Below, piece by piece: positions 26,820 through 35,476 of a DNA stretch of 64,000 nt; within the stretch, counting starts at the first letter, position 1; every line of letters begins with the position of its first letter. The DNA comes from Bradyrhizobium sp. BRP22. Lineage in GTDB: Bacteria > Pseudomonadota > Alphaproteobacteria > Rhizobiales > Xanthobacteraceae. The stretch covers positions 1-64,000 of the forward strand of contig NZ_JADYVX010000009.1 of NCBI RefSeq assembly GCF_020194175.1. Direction: 5' to 3'. The notes below the pieces were generated by a model. That model did no database searches, had not been told where the DNA came from, and saw only the letters and a list, made by a program, of their open reading frames with translations. The translations under genes and the position numbers were made by a program.

Positions 26820-27419
26820 ATGCCAATGCCGACAATCTACTACATCCGCCATGGCGAGACGGCATGGAACGTGGAAGGCCGGCTGCAGGGCACCAAGGAC
26901 GTTCCGCTGAACGATCGCGGCCGCACGCAAGCCTCGCATGCTGGCCATGTGCTCGCCGACCTGCTCGCGCGCGACCGGCATGACAGGGCGTCGCTGCCTT
27001 ACGTCTCGAGCCCGCTGGGGCGGGCGCGCCAGACCATGGAGCTGGCGCGCAACGTGCTCGAATTGCCGCCGGCCGATTATTCGCTCGACGACCGGCTCCG
27101 CGAGATCGCCTATGGCGTCTGGGAAGGTTCGACCCTGGCCGAGATGCAGCTCGCCGATCCCGAGCTCTACGCCAAGCGCCAGACCGCGAAATGGACGATG
27201 GCGCCGGAGGGCGGCGAAACCTATGCCTCGGTGCAGCTTCGGGTGCGCGACTGGTACGACTCGCTCCTGGTCGACACCGTCGCGGTGGCCCATGGCGGCA
27301 CCTGCCGCGCCCTGATGGTATCGCTCGGCATCGAAACCCCGAACAGCGCTGCCGATCTCTACATCGAGCAGGGTGCCGTCTATGTGTTTCGCGACGGCGG
27401 GCTGACGAAGTATAGTTAA
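26820..27419 (+). CDS. Histidine phosphatase (phosphoglycerate mutase-like)
   Basis: 199 aa from the ATG at 26820. The catalytic RHGE is at 10-13 (YYIRHGETAWN), and GTKDVPLNDRG, SSPLGRARQTMELA and VAVAHGGTCRAL complete the pocket. These enzymes use a phospho-His intermediate. The substrate is not determinable; being 11 bases from fabI suggests joint transcription. Confidence 0.92.
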   Translation: MPMPTIYYIRHGETAWNVEGRLQGTKDVPLNDRGRTQASHAGHVLADLLARDRHDRASLPYVSSPLGRARQTMELARNVLELPPADYSLDDRLREIAYGVWEGSTLAEMQLADPELYAKRQTAKWTMAPEGGETYASVQLRVRDWYDSLLVDTVAVAHGGTCRALMVSLGIETPNSAADLYIEQGAVYVFRDGGLTKYS

Positions 27420-27427
27420 CCAGCTCT

Positions 27428-27511
27428 CCGTCATTCCGGGGCGATGCGAAGCATCGAACCCGGAATCTCGAGATTCCGGGTCTGGTCCTTCGGACCATCC
27501 CGGAATGACGG
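27428..27511. repeat. Palindromic repeat, family A copy 2
   Basis: An 84-base element bounded by perfect 13-base inverted ends CCGTCATTCCGGG and CCCGGAATGACGG, with inner GATGCGAAGCATC and CCCGGAATCTCGAGATTCCGGG arms. It has the same plan as the copy at 2751-2841. It lies between the histidine phosphatase gene and aroC and could end the upstream transcript. Confidence 0.8.
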
Positions 27512-27581
27512 CGAGGCGGTTTGACCGCCGTGCCCTCGCGCGTTACGACAAGTCAGTATTGACTTACGAGTTAGACGACGA

Positions 27582-28667
27582 ATGTCCCACAACACCTTCG
27601 GCCATTTGTTCCGGGTCACGACCTTTGGCGAGAGCCACGGGGTCGCGATCGGCTGCGTGGTCGATGGCTGTCCGCCGCTGATCCCGCTGACGGCGGAGGA
27701 CATCCAGCACGATCTCGACCGCCGCCGGCCCGGCCAGTCCCGTTTCACCACCCAGCGCCAGGAGCCGGATGCGGTGAAGATCCTGTCCGGCGTGATGGCG
27801 CATCCGGAGACCGGCGTGCAGGTGACGACGGGCACACCGATCGCGCTCCTGATCGAGAACACCGACCAGCGCTCGAAGGACTATTCCGAGATCAAGGACA
27901 AGTTCCGCCCCGGCCATGCCGACTTCACCTATGAAGCCAAATACGGCCTGCGCGACTATCGCGGCGGCGGCCGCTCCTCGGCGCGCGAGACCGCAACCCG
28001 CGTCGCGGCCGGCGCCATTGCGCGCAAGATCCTGCCCGATATCAAGGTCCGCGGCGCGCTCGTGCAGATGGGCCCCTACAAGATCGATCGCGACAAGTGG
28101 GATTGGGATGAGGTTGGGCGCAACCCGTTCTTCTGCCCGGACAAGGACAAGGCAGCGTTCTTCGAAGACTATCTCGATGGCGTCAGGAAGAAGGGCTCTT
28201 CGATCGGCGCGGTGATCGAGGTCGTGGCCGAAGGCGTGCCGCCCGGGCTCGGCGCGCCGATCTACGCCAAGCTCGATAGCGAGCTGGCGGCCGCGATGAT
28301 GAGCATCAATGCGGTGAAGGGCGTCGAGATCGGTGCCGGGTTCGGCGCCGCCGAATTGTCGGGCGAGGAGAACGCCGACGAGATGCGCACCGGCAATGAT
28401 GGCGTGCGCTTCCTGTCCAACAACGCCGGCGGCATCCTGGGCGGCATCTCCACCGGCCAGCCGGTGGTGGTGCGTTTTGCGGTGAAGCCCACTTCGTCGA
28501 TCCTGTCGCCGCGGCTGACCGTGGACCGCAGCGGCGCCGAGACCGACATCATGACCAAGGGCCGCCATGATCCCTGCGTCGGCATTCGCGCCGTGCCGGT
28601 GGGCGAGGCGATGATGGCCTGCGTGCTCGCCGATCACTTCCTGCGGCACCGGGGACAGGTCGGATAG
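27582..28667 (+). CDS. aroC: Chorismate synthase
   Basis: 361 aa FMN-dependent enzyme that converts EPSP to chorismate, the last shared step to aromatic amino acids. Signatures: [17 protein letters not shown] near the N-terminus, [30 protein letters not shown], and [37 protein letters not shown]. Full length. Confidence 0.97.
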   Translation: MSHNTFGHLFRVTTFGESHGVAIGCVVDGCPPLIPLTAEDIQHDLDRRRPGQSRFTTQRQEPDAVKILSGVMAHPETGVQVTTGTPIALLIENTDQRSKDYSEIKDKFRPGHADFTYEAKYGLRDYRGGGRSSARETATRVAAGAIARKILPDIKVRGALVQMGPYKIDRDKWDWDEVGRNPFFCPDKDKAAFFEDYLDGVRKKGSSIGAVIEVVAEGVPPGLGAPIYAKLDSELAAAMMSINAVKGVEIGAGFGAAELSGEENADEMRTGNDGVRFLSNNAGGILGGISTGQPVVVRFAVKPTSSILSPRLTVDRSGAETDIMTKGRHDPCVGIRAVPVGEAMMACVLADHFLRHRGQVG

Positions 28668-28691
28668 AACCTGACGAGGGCACGGGCCGCG

Positions 28692-29879
28692 ATGCAGATC
28701 GACATCAGGGGGATCGCGGACTGGCTGATCGACGGCGCAAGGTCGACCCCTGTCGTCACCGACATGATCTCCGAACTGTGCGGGCGGCTGATCGCGGCCG
28801 GCATCCCGCTGTGGCGGGCGGGCTTCTTCATCCGGACGCTGCACCCGGAAATCTATGGGCGCAATTTCATCTGGAAGCCAGGTGAGCCCGTCGTCGTCGG
28901 CTCTGTCGATTTCGACATCAGGCAGAGTCCGGAGTTCATGGCGAGCCCGCTTGCGATCGTCTTTGGCGAGGCCAAGGAGGTGCGCTGCCGCATCGATGAT
29001 CCCGAGAGCCGACGATTTCCCTTCCTCGATGACATGCGCGCGGAAGGCGTGACCGATTATGCGGCCATGCCGCTGCGCTTCATCGATGGCTTCACGCACG
29101 TTTGCAGCTGGACCACCAAGCAGGTCGGCGGTTTCACCGACGAGCAGCTCGCCGCCCTGCGATCGGTGTTGCCGGCGCTGACGCGCCTGATCGAGGTGAT
29201 CGGCCTTCGCCGCGTCGCCGCGACCTTGCTCGACACTTATGTCGGCAACCGCGCGGGCATGCGCATCCTCGACGGTCAGATCCGGCGCGGGCATGGCGAG
29301 ACCATGCACGCGGCAATCTGGCTGTCGGACTTGCGTGGCTTTACGGCACTCTCGGATCGACTCCCGGCCGAGACCGTCGTCGACATGCTCAACCGCTATT
29401 TCGACTGCCAGGTCGCCTCGATCCGCGCCCACAATGGCGAGGTGCTGAAATTCATGGGCGATGGACTGCTCGCGGTCTTTCCGATCGACGAGTATGTCGG
29501 GGATGCGCAACAGGTCTGTTCGCACGTGTTGGAAGCCGCACAGGAGACGCGCGCCAGCATCGAGGCGCTGCAATATCCGGTCGGCGACGTCGTCGAGCGT
29601 TTCCGTTTCGGCGTCGCGCTGCATGTCGGGACAATTCTCTACGGCAATGTCGGCGGCGGCAACCGGCTCGACTTCACCTGCATCGGGCGCGCCGTGAACC
29701 TTGCCGCGCGACTGGAGAAGATCGCGGGCCGGCTCGGCCGCACCGTCGTGGCCTCCGAAGGCTTCGCCGGCATCTGCAGCGGCAGTTGGAACGATCTCGG
29801 CGAATTCCCGATCGCCGGCTTCTCAAAGGCCCAGCGCGTTTATGGTCTGGTGGACGAGGCTCCGCAAATTCGGTCGTAG
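28692..29879 (+). CDS. Class III adenylate/guanylate cyclase
   Basis: 395 aa. The N-terminal half (1-180) is an undefined sensor-like region; the C-terminal catalytic domain has the metal Asp residues D213 (WLSDLRGFTAL) and D257 (KFMGDGLLAVFP), then FGVALHVGTILYGNVGGGNRLDFTCIGRAVNLAARLE. No membrane helix is predicted, so it is cytoplasmic. It begins 24 bases after aroC. Its TAG stop falls inside a family C repeat, so the last residues may have been set by the repeat. Confidence 0.92.
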   Translation: MQIDIRGIADWLIDGARSTPVVTDMISELCGRLIAAGIPLWRAGFFIRTLHPEIYGRNFIWKPGEPVVVGSVDFDIRQSPEFMASPLAIVFGEAKEVRCRIDDPESRRFPFLDDMRAEGVTDYAAMPLRFIDGFTHVCSWTTKQVGGFTDEQLAALRSVLPALTRLIEVIGLRRVAATLLDTYVGNRAGMRILDGQIRRGHGETMHAAIWLSDLRGFTALSDRLPAETVVDMLNRYFDCQVASIRAHNGEVLKFMGDGLLAVFPIDEYVGDAQQVCSHVLEAAQETRASIEALQYPVGDVVERFRFGVALHVGTILYGNVGGGNRLDFTCIGRAVNLAARLEKIAGRLGRTVVASEGFAGICSGSWNDLGEFPIAGFSKAQRVYGLVDEAPQIRS

Positions 29880-29903
29880 CCCGGGTGAAGCGAAGCGCAA
29901 CCT
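29875..29903. repeat. Palindromic repeat, family C variant
   Basis: Starts GTAGCCCGGGTGAAGCGAAG and continues CGCAACCTGG; it is a degenerate copy of the family C element. Its TAG provides the stop codon of the cyclase gene. The remaining gap to 30117 has other low-complexity GC-rich hairpins (for example AGCCGAAGCTCCGCTTCGGC near 30018) and no gene. Confidence 0.65.
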
Positions 29904-30117
29904 GGCCGCCAAGATGGCGGTGCTCCCCCTCTCCTGCTTGCGCAGGGCTGGGGTGGGGGTCTCTCCGCGATGGACACTCTTTGAGAGGAGAGAGCCCTCA
30001 CCCGGCGCTACGCCATAGCCGAAGCTCCGCTTCGGCGTTCTCCAAGGACGGCCGCCGAAGGCAGCCTATGCCTCTCCCGCAAGCGGGCGAGGTGAGCGAA
30101 CTCGCAGCTGTAGCGCG

Positions 30118-30423
30118 CTACTCTTCCGGTTCGGTGGTAAACAACAGCGGATAGCCCTTGGCGCGGCCGGCGTCGGTGGCGCGTGTCGCCTTGGTCTCGG
30201 CGACGTCCTTGGTGAAAACAGCGACCACGCAGACGCCGCGCTGGTGCGCGGTGAGCATCACCTTGTAGGCCTGGTCCTCGGTCATGCGGAATTCCGCCTT
30301 CAGCACGGTGACGACGAATTCGCGCGGCGTGTAGTCGTCGTTGACCAGGAGGACCTTGTGCAGGCGCGGCCGCTCGACCTTGGTCGTGACCTTGGTTTTC
30401 GGGGTGGTGACCGTGTCGCTCAT
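30118..30423 (-). CDS. clpS: ATP-dependent Clp protease adaptor ClpS
   Basis: 101 aa from the ATG at 30423. The N-terminal tail is Thr/Lys-rich (disordered), and the core LHKVLLVNDDYTPREFVVTVLKAEF holds the DD and TP residues that bind N-degrons, followed by MLTAHQRGVCVVAVFTKDVAETK. It delivers N-end rule substrates to ClpAP. clpA is not next to it in this window, unlike the common clpS-clpA arrangement. Confidence 0.95.
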   Translation of the reverse strand: MSDTVTTPKTKVTTKVERPRLHKVLLVNDDYTPREFVVTVLKAEFRMTEDQAYKVMLTAHQRGVCVVAVFTKDVAETKATRATDAGRAKGYPLLFTTEPEE

Positions 30424-30689
30424 AGCCCGGCACTTCCTGCTGCTCTGCAAACGCGGCAGGATATAGCCTCCCCGGCGATCCTGAAACCGGCGGTTTTTGC
30501 ACAGGCTCCTTGCAGGAGCGGGATGATCGCGGATGCACGACAAAACCTCGCCAAAATCGGGGCGAGCGCATGGCCAAGCTTGCATCCTGGACGGAAGGCT
30601 AACCTGAATGTGAAGGACAAATGATGTTCGCTCTTTGCGCGGCGCAGTTTGCGTGTCACCATCATTGACGTTCGACGGGAGGGCAGCTT

Positions 30690-31535
30690 ATGCGCTGGTA
30701 TGTCTCGATCGGGGTTGTGCTTGTCGCAGGCTGGCTTGCCGGCGGCGACCGGGTCGGTTTCGCGGCGCCGGGGCCGGGCAACCAGGGCACCCGCCAGGTG
30801 GTGGAGAAGGATGCGAACCCCACCGTCGATGTCGAACTGATCCTTGCCGTCGACGTCTCCTATTCCATGGACATGGATGAACTGGCGATCCAGCGCGAAG
30901 GCTACGCGCAGGCGATCGTGTCGAAGGAATTCCTGCAGGCGCTGAAGGCCGGCCCGAACGGCAAGATCGCGGTGACCTATTTCGAGTGGGCCGCCTCAAG
31001 CGACCAGAAGATCATCATTCCCTGGCGGCTGATCGACGGCCCGGAAACCGCTGACGCCGTTGCCGCCGAGATCATGAAGACGCCGATCCGCCGGGCGTCG
31101 CGGACCTCGATCTCGGGCGCGATCAATTTCGCGGTGCCGCTGTTCGATGAAGACCCGTATCGCGGCCTTCGGCGGGTGATCGACATTTCCGGCGACGGGC
31201 CCAACAACAACGGCGCGCCGGTCACGACCGCGCGCGACGCGGCGCTGGAGAAGGGCATCGTCATCAACGGGCTGCCGATCATGGTGAAGGAGCCGTCTTA
31301 TTCCACCATGGATATCGACAATCTCGATCAATATTACGAGGATTGCGTGATCGGCGGTCCCGGCTCCTTCGTAGTGACGATCAAGGAGCGCGACAAATTC
31401 AAGGAAGCGATCCGCACCAAGCTGCTGATGGAAGTCGCCGGCCACACGCCCAAGGTTGTCCCGGTCGCCGAGAAGGAGCCGCGCGTGAGCTGCATGATCG
31501 GCGAAAAGATCTGGCAGGACAGGTGGGGAAGGTAA
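30690..31535 (+). CDS. Secreted VWA-like DUF1194 protein
   Basis: 281 aa with a signal peptide (1-25) and a von Willebrand A-like domain whose MIDAS motif is D55-V-S57-Y-S59 in LILAVDVSYSMDMDE, followed by RRASRTSISGAI (conserved Thr) and VIDISGDGPNNNG (Asp). DUF1194 members are exported by many rhizobia; the biological role is unknown. A GGGAGGGCAG ribosome site precedes the ATG. Confidence 0.88.
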   Translation: MRWYVSIGVVLVAGWLAGGDRVGFAAPGPGNQGTRQVVEKDANPTVDVELILAVDVSYSMDMDELAIQREGYAQAIVSKEFLQALKAGPNGKIAVTYFEWAASSDQKIIIPWRLIDGPETADAVAAEIMKTPIRRASRTSISGAINFAVPLFDEDPYRGLRRVIDISGDGPNNNGAPVTTARDAALEKGIVINGLPIMVKEPSYSTMDIDNLDQYYEDCVIGGPGSFVVTIKERDKFKEAIRTKLLMEVAGHTPKVVPVAEKEPRVSCMIGEKIWQDRWGR

Positions 31536-31541
31536 CATCCC

Positions 31542-31700
31542 TTCCTTCTCCCCCTGTGGGAGAAGGTGGCGCGCATGCAATGCGCGCCGGATGAGGGGTT
31601 CTCTCCACGAGTGACCGTGCCCGTGGAGGCAACCCCGCACCCCAACGAGTTCTTGGTCGGCACCGGAGCGGCCCTCTCCCACAAGGGGCGAGGGCACATC
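31542..31700. repeat. MITE-like repeat, family D copy 2
   Basis: About 159 bases starting CCTTCTCCCCCTGTGGGAG and ending CCCTCTCCCACAAGGGGCGA then GGGCACATCAA. The interior has GCGCGCCGGATGAGGGG and the same TCTCC block as copy 1 at 15408-15569. It lies directly after the DUF1194 gene stop. Confidence 0.75.
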
Positions 31701-31723
31701 AACCGGCAGCCGATACGCATCCG

Positions 31724-32818
31724 CTATGATCCCTCGCGCATCACCTGTTCCGGTGCCCGGCGGAGCGAGTTCGGGAGCGCGGGGCCCGCGCCGAAGCGCA
31801 TGATGATGTCCGGGCGCCGCTCGCCGAGGTTCAGGAACGAGGCGAATTGGGAGCGGACCGCCGCCACCTCGACCGGCTGATTGATAAACGCATATTTCAA
31901 TCCGAGCGCGGTCGCCTGCAGGCCGAAGCGCTGGCAGGCGCGGCCGACGGCGATCCAGTGAGCCTTGTCGCCGGCATCGGCGGCAAGGACGACGATGCCT
32001 GCCGAACTTTCGATCTGCTCGCGGTACTTCCTGTTCTCTCCGTTCTCGGTGAAGAAGAGGCCGAGCAGCGGCCGGGCAATCCAGGCAGGAAGCGCCGGAT
32101 TTCCGGAGCAGCGCGAGAACAGTCCATCCATCGTCGCCATCGCATCCGCTTCGCTGAACCGCAACCAGCGCTGCAGTTCGTCCATGAACGCCTTGTCGCG
32201 CATCTGTGCCGAATTGCCTTGAACGACATAGTCGGCGACGTTCGATATCCTGGCACGGTCGGTCAACATGATGGCGGAGACGCCGGGCTCGCGACATGCG
32301 CTCTCCAGCAGGCGCAACGTCTCGCCTGAAACGGGTCTGCCGTCGTAGGTCGTGCGGGTGCTTTGGCGGACCGTGATCGCATCGGCAAGCGGCGATTTCA
32401 CAGGCGACGTGGTTTCCAGATCAATCACGATCTCCTCGCCTGTGGCGACGGGATTCGCCTTCAGTCCGAGCATCGAGGCGGCAAGCACAAGATTTTCCGC
32501 AGCGCATCCGAGGCTGACGAAGAGATGGTGGTCATCCGGATCGACCGCGGGGCATCTGCGCGCGAGGTCCGGCGCGATGACGATCCTGTCGGCGCTCGCG
32601 GTGAAGATCCAGGGCTGGGTATTATGGCTGTTGGCCGCCAGCGTGGCAAAGCGCACGAGTTCGCGGCTTCTCGGCGTGGGCTGCAACGGTGCCCTGACGA
32701 TGCCGGCGGCTTCCTCATACGTCATTGGTGCTGCTCCTGCCTGCGATGATGGCGCTGCCATCACCGCGGCGCCGAGACCGAGCGCGGTTCCGAACATCTG
32801 TCGTCTGTCGATGAGCAT
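31724..32818 (-). CDS. Nitroreductase-family protein with Tat signal (Acg-like)
   Basis: 364 aa. The start MLIDRRQMFGTALGLGAAVM is a twin-arginine leader, so export in folded form is expected. The rest has the two-lobed nitroreductase layout of Acg-type proteins: LAANSHNTQPWIF, VSLGCAAENLVLAASMLGL, and TVRQSTRTTYDGRPVS, with a C-terminal AHWIAVGRACQRFGLQATALGLK. This family often lacks classical enzyme activity or acts as a flavin-binding protein. Function here is unknown. Confidence 0.8.
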   Translation of the reverse strand: MLIDRRQMFGTALGLGAAVMAAPSSQAGAAPMTYEEAAGIVRAPLQPTPRSRELVRFATLAANSHNTQPWIFTASADRIVIAPDLARRCPAVDPDDHHLFVSLGCAAENLVLAASMLGLKANPVATGEEIVIDLETTSPVKSPLADAITVRQSTRTTYDGRPVSGETLRLLESACREPGVSAIMLTDRARISNVADYVVQGNSAQMRDKAFMDELQRWLRFSEADAMATMDGLFSRCSGNPALPAWIARPLLGLFFTENGENRKYREQIESSAGIVVLAADAGDKAHWIAVGRACQRFGLQATALGLKYAFINQPVEVAAVRSQFASFLNLGERRPDIIMRFGAGPALPNSLRRAPEQVMREGS

Positions 32819-32902
32819 CGATCCGCTTCCGGATACATTCGCAAGGAAGCAGTTAGCGCCGTGGCGAGCCGCAGCGGTTGACCGAGGTCAAGGCCGGCCG
32901 GG

Positions 32903-34141
32903 CTACCTCCTGAACCTGGCCACCAGCTCGACGTGCGGCGTGTGGCGGAACTGGTCGACCGGCGTGACGCCTTCGATCCGGTAGCCGCCGTCGATCAGGA
33001 TTCTTGCATCGCGGGCGAAGGTCGCGGCATTGCAGGACACCGCGATCACGACCGGCACCTTGCTTGCGGCTAGCTGCGTTGCCTGCGCCTGCGCGCCTTG
33101 CCGCGGCGGATCGAACACGACGGCGTCGAAGTCGCGCAACTCCTGCGGCATCAGCGGGCGGCGGAACAGGTCGCGCGGCTCGGTCTTGACCGGCTTCAAA
33201 CCCGGTGTCGAGGTCGCGGCCTTCTGCAGGCTCGCGACCGCGTCGGCGTCGCTGTCGAAGGCGGCGACGCGCGATTTCGCGGCGAGGCGCAGGGCGAACG
33301 GGCCGACACCGCAGAAGAGGTCGGCGATGTGCTTGGCGCGCTGGCAGCGATCGCCGACGAGCCGCGCCAGCGTCTCCTCGCCGGCGACGGTCGCCTGCAG
33401 GAACGAGCCTGGCGGCAGGATCACCTGGGCCGTTCCGATCATCACCGCAGGCGGCGCGCGCATCAGCACCAACTCGCCATGCCGCGTCAGCCGCGCCAGG
33501 CGATGCTGTTCGGCGATGCGCGACAGTGCCGCGATCATCGTCGAGGGCAGGGCGCCCGAGCCGCGGACGTCGACGTCGAGGCCATTGATGGTCGCGGTCA
33601 CCTGGATGTCGAGCGGCTTGCCTATCTTTATCAGCGGCTCGGCAATTGCCCAGGCGGCATCGAGCGCGCCGCCGAGGCCGGGATCGAGGATGGGACAACG
33701 ATCGACGGGGATGATGTCGTGCGAGCTTGCCACGGCGAAGCCGACCTTGAGCACTTCGTGCGTGCCCATGCGGGCGTGCAGGGTGATGCGGCGGCGCCCC
33801 AATCCGTGGGCGTCGATCAGCGGGGCGACCTCCGCCGTAACTCTGGCCTGCGCCAGCGCCTCGACGACAAGCTCGCGTTTCCAGGCGCGGTAGCTTTCAT
33901 TGTCCCAGTGCTGGATCGCGCAGCCGCCGCAGAGCCCGAAATGCGGGCAGAACGGCGCGATACGCTCAGGGCTCGCGCTCTCGACCTGGAGCAGGCGTCT
34001 CCGATCGGGATGGCCGGGGACGGCGGCAACCTCGACCGTCTCGCCGGGAAGCGCGTAAGGAACATAGATCGCCTGGCCGTTTACGATCGCGACGCCATCG
34101 CCGCGATGGCCGACATGGTCGATCGCCAGCCGTTCAGCCAC
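32903..34141 (-). CDS. 23S rRNA-type uracil-C5 methyltransferase (RumA/TrmA family)
   Basis: 412 aa. An N-terminal TRAM-like domain is followed by the [4Fe-4S] ligands C65, C71, C74 and C149 ([15 protein letters not shown]). The SAM-binding motif is [17 protein letters not shown], and VVFDPPRQG and [10 protein letters not shown] (nucleophile C370) complete the active site. It makes m5U in 23S rRNA; which position is uncertain. It overlaps tlyA by 8 bases and is last in the dxs-ndt-tlyA run. Confidence 0.93.
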   Translation of the reverse strand: MAERLAIDHVGHRGDGVAIVNGQAIYVPYALPGETVEVAAVPGHPDRRRLLQVESASPERIAPFCPHFGLCGGCAIQHWDNESYRAWKRELVVEALAQARVTAEVAPLIDAHGLGRRRITLHARMGTHEVLKVGFAVASSHDIIPVDRCPILDPGLGGALDAAWAIAEPLIKIGKPLDIQVTATINGLDVDVRGSGALPSTMIAALSRIAEQHRLARLTRHGELVLMRAPPAVMIGTAQVILPPGSFLQATVAGEETLARLVGDRCQRAKHIADLFCGVGPFALRLAAKSRVAAFDSDADAVASLQKAATSTPGLKPVKTEPRDLFRRPLMPQELRDFDAVVFDPPRQGAQAQATQLAASKVPVVIAVSCNAATFARDARILIDGGYRIEGVTPVDQFRHTPHVELVARFRR

Positions 34142-34886
34142 GGCGCGCGCCGAGGAAGAATTCGATATTGCCGTCGCCGCCGGTGATCGGGGACGGAAAT
34201 ACCTGGATATCCGTGCAGCCCTGAACAGCCGCGAAGGCCGCGATGTCGTCGCAGATCTCCTGATGCACCATCGCGTTACGGATGATGCCGCGGCGCGAAT
34301 GTTTTCGCTGTGCCTCGAATTGCGGCTTGATCAGCGCGAGCAGGTGCATCGGCGCCGCCGCGAGCGACAGCGCCACCGGCAGCACCATCTTCAGCGAGAT
34401 GAAGCTGACGTCGATGACGACGACATCCGGTCGCGCCGGCAGGCGCTTGCCCTCGAAGGAGCGGATATCGGTCTCTTCCATCGACACGATGCGGGGATGG
34501 CCGCGCAGCGATGGATGCAACTGGCCGTGGCCGACATCGATCGCAAACACCAGGCTTGCGCCGTTGGCGAGCAGCACCTCGGTGAAGCCGCCGGTGGAAG
34601 CGCCGACATCGAGGCAGACATGGCCTTCGATGTCGATCGGGTATTGCTCCAGCGCGCCGGCGAGCTTCACGCCGCCGCGCGACACATAGGGGTGCGCGGG
34701 CTCGGCTGACAGCTCCGCATCGGGCGCCAGCGTATCGGAGGGCTTTGTCACCTGCTTGCCGTCGGCGATCACGAGTCCGGCCTCGATCGCGGCCCGCGCC
34801 CGCGCCCGGCTCTCGAACAGGCCGCGCTCGACCAGCAGCACATCCGCGCGCTTGCGCGAGGCCTGCTCGCTTTCGCTTTTCTTCAT
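34134..34886 (-). CDS. tlyA: TlyA family rRNA methyltransferase / hemolysin A-like
   Basis: 250 aa from the ATG at 34886. The S4 RNA-binding domain ([27 protein letters not shown]) leads into an FtsJ-type methyltransferase with [20 protein letters not shown] and [17 protein letters not shown], and the C-terminal KPQFEAQR segment. Known members 2'-O-methylate 16S and 23S rRNA and affect capreomycin sensitivity. The ATG overlaps the upstream ndt stop by 4 bases. Confidence 0.93.
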   Translation of the reverse strand: MKKSESEQASRKRADVLLVERGLFESRARARAAIEAGLVIADGKQVTKPSDTLAPDAELSAEPAHPYVSRGGVKLAGALEQYPIDIEGHVCLDVGASTGGFTEVLLANGASLVFAIDVGHGQLHPSLRGHPRIVSMEETDIRSFEGKRLPARPDVVVIDVSFISLKMVLPVALSLAAAPMHLLALIKPQFEAQRKHSRRGIIRNAMVHQEICDDIAAFAAVQGCTDIQVFPSPITGGDGNIEFFLGARRG

Positions 34887-35452
34887 ATGCTTCGGCCTGT
34901 CTTTCGGTCGTGCGCCGCCGCAAGGCGGACGCAAGTCTCGAAGCAGGTAAGGTCGTGCCAGATATCCGCAGGCGCGGCCTTCGGCGTCACCAGCGGGCAG
35001 CCGTGCAGGTCGAGGGCGTGCATCATCATCAGATTGTCGGGCAAGCCAAACTCTTCCACAGTGAGACCGTGTCCGTCGGCCAGGTAGCCGTCCGGCAACG
35101 TCGTCACCTCATATAGGCGCGCCACGCGAGTTGCATATGACGCGGGGTCGTTTGAGTAGCCGAGGCACAATTTGCCGCGCCCCGCCATGTAGCCGAGCTC
35201 ATAGACGGTGCCTGCGTCGGCACTGGGGCCGCGAAACGGCGTCAAATTGGCGATGATGGCATCGGCAGCCTCCATCATCGCTTCGTTGCCCTTGAAGATG
35301 GTGAGGGACGCATCCGGCGCCGACAGATCGACCGCGTTGTCGAGCGGATAGAGTCCGCTCAGGCCATAGCCGGCGCAAATCTCGACCTTGCGCCGTCCGA
35401 TCTCAATCGGATCCGGCAGGAACACATCGGGACCTGCCAGATAGATCTTCAT
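34883..35452 (-). CDS. Nucleoside 2-deoxyribosyltransferase
   Basis: 189 aa. MKIYLAGPDVFLPDP is the family's first strand and phosphate/ribose motif. The catalytic Glu is likely E85 in DAGTVYELGYMAGRG, with NLTPFRGPSADAG before it. It exchanges bases on deoxyribonucleosides for salvage. It lies 24 bases after dxs and overlaps tlyA by 4 bases, so it is embedded in a housekeeping operon where this gene is not expected. Confidence 0.9.
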   Translation of the reverse strand: MKIYLAGPDVFLPDPIEIGRRKVEICAGYGLSGLYPLDNAVDLSAPDASLTIFKGNEAMMEAADAIIANLTPFRGPSADAGTVYELGYMAGRGKLCLGYSNDPASYATRVARLYEVTTLPDGYLADGHGLTVEEFGLPDNLMMMHALDLHGCPLVTPKAAPADIWHDLTCFETCVRLAAAHDRKTGRSI

Positions 35453-35476
35453 CGCGGAATCCGCGCGGGTTGGGCG

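Noticed and set aside
27564..29624. 686-codon minus-strand frame opposite aroC and the cyclase
   Set aside because: It spans two well-supported genes on the other strand and has the His/Asp/Arg-rich composition of antisense frames, with no motif.
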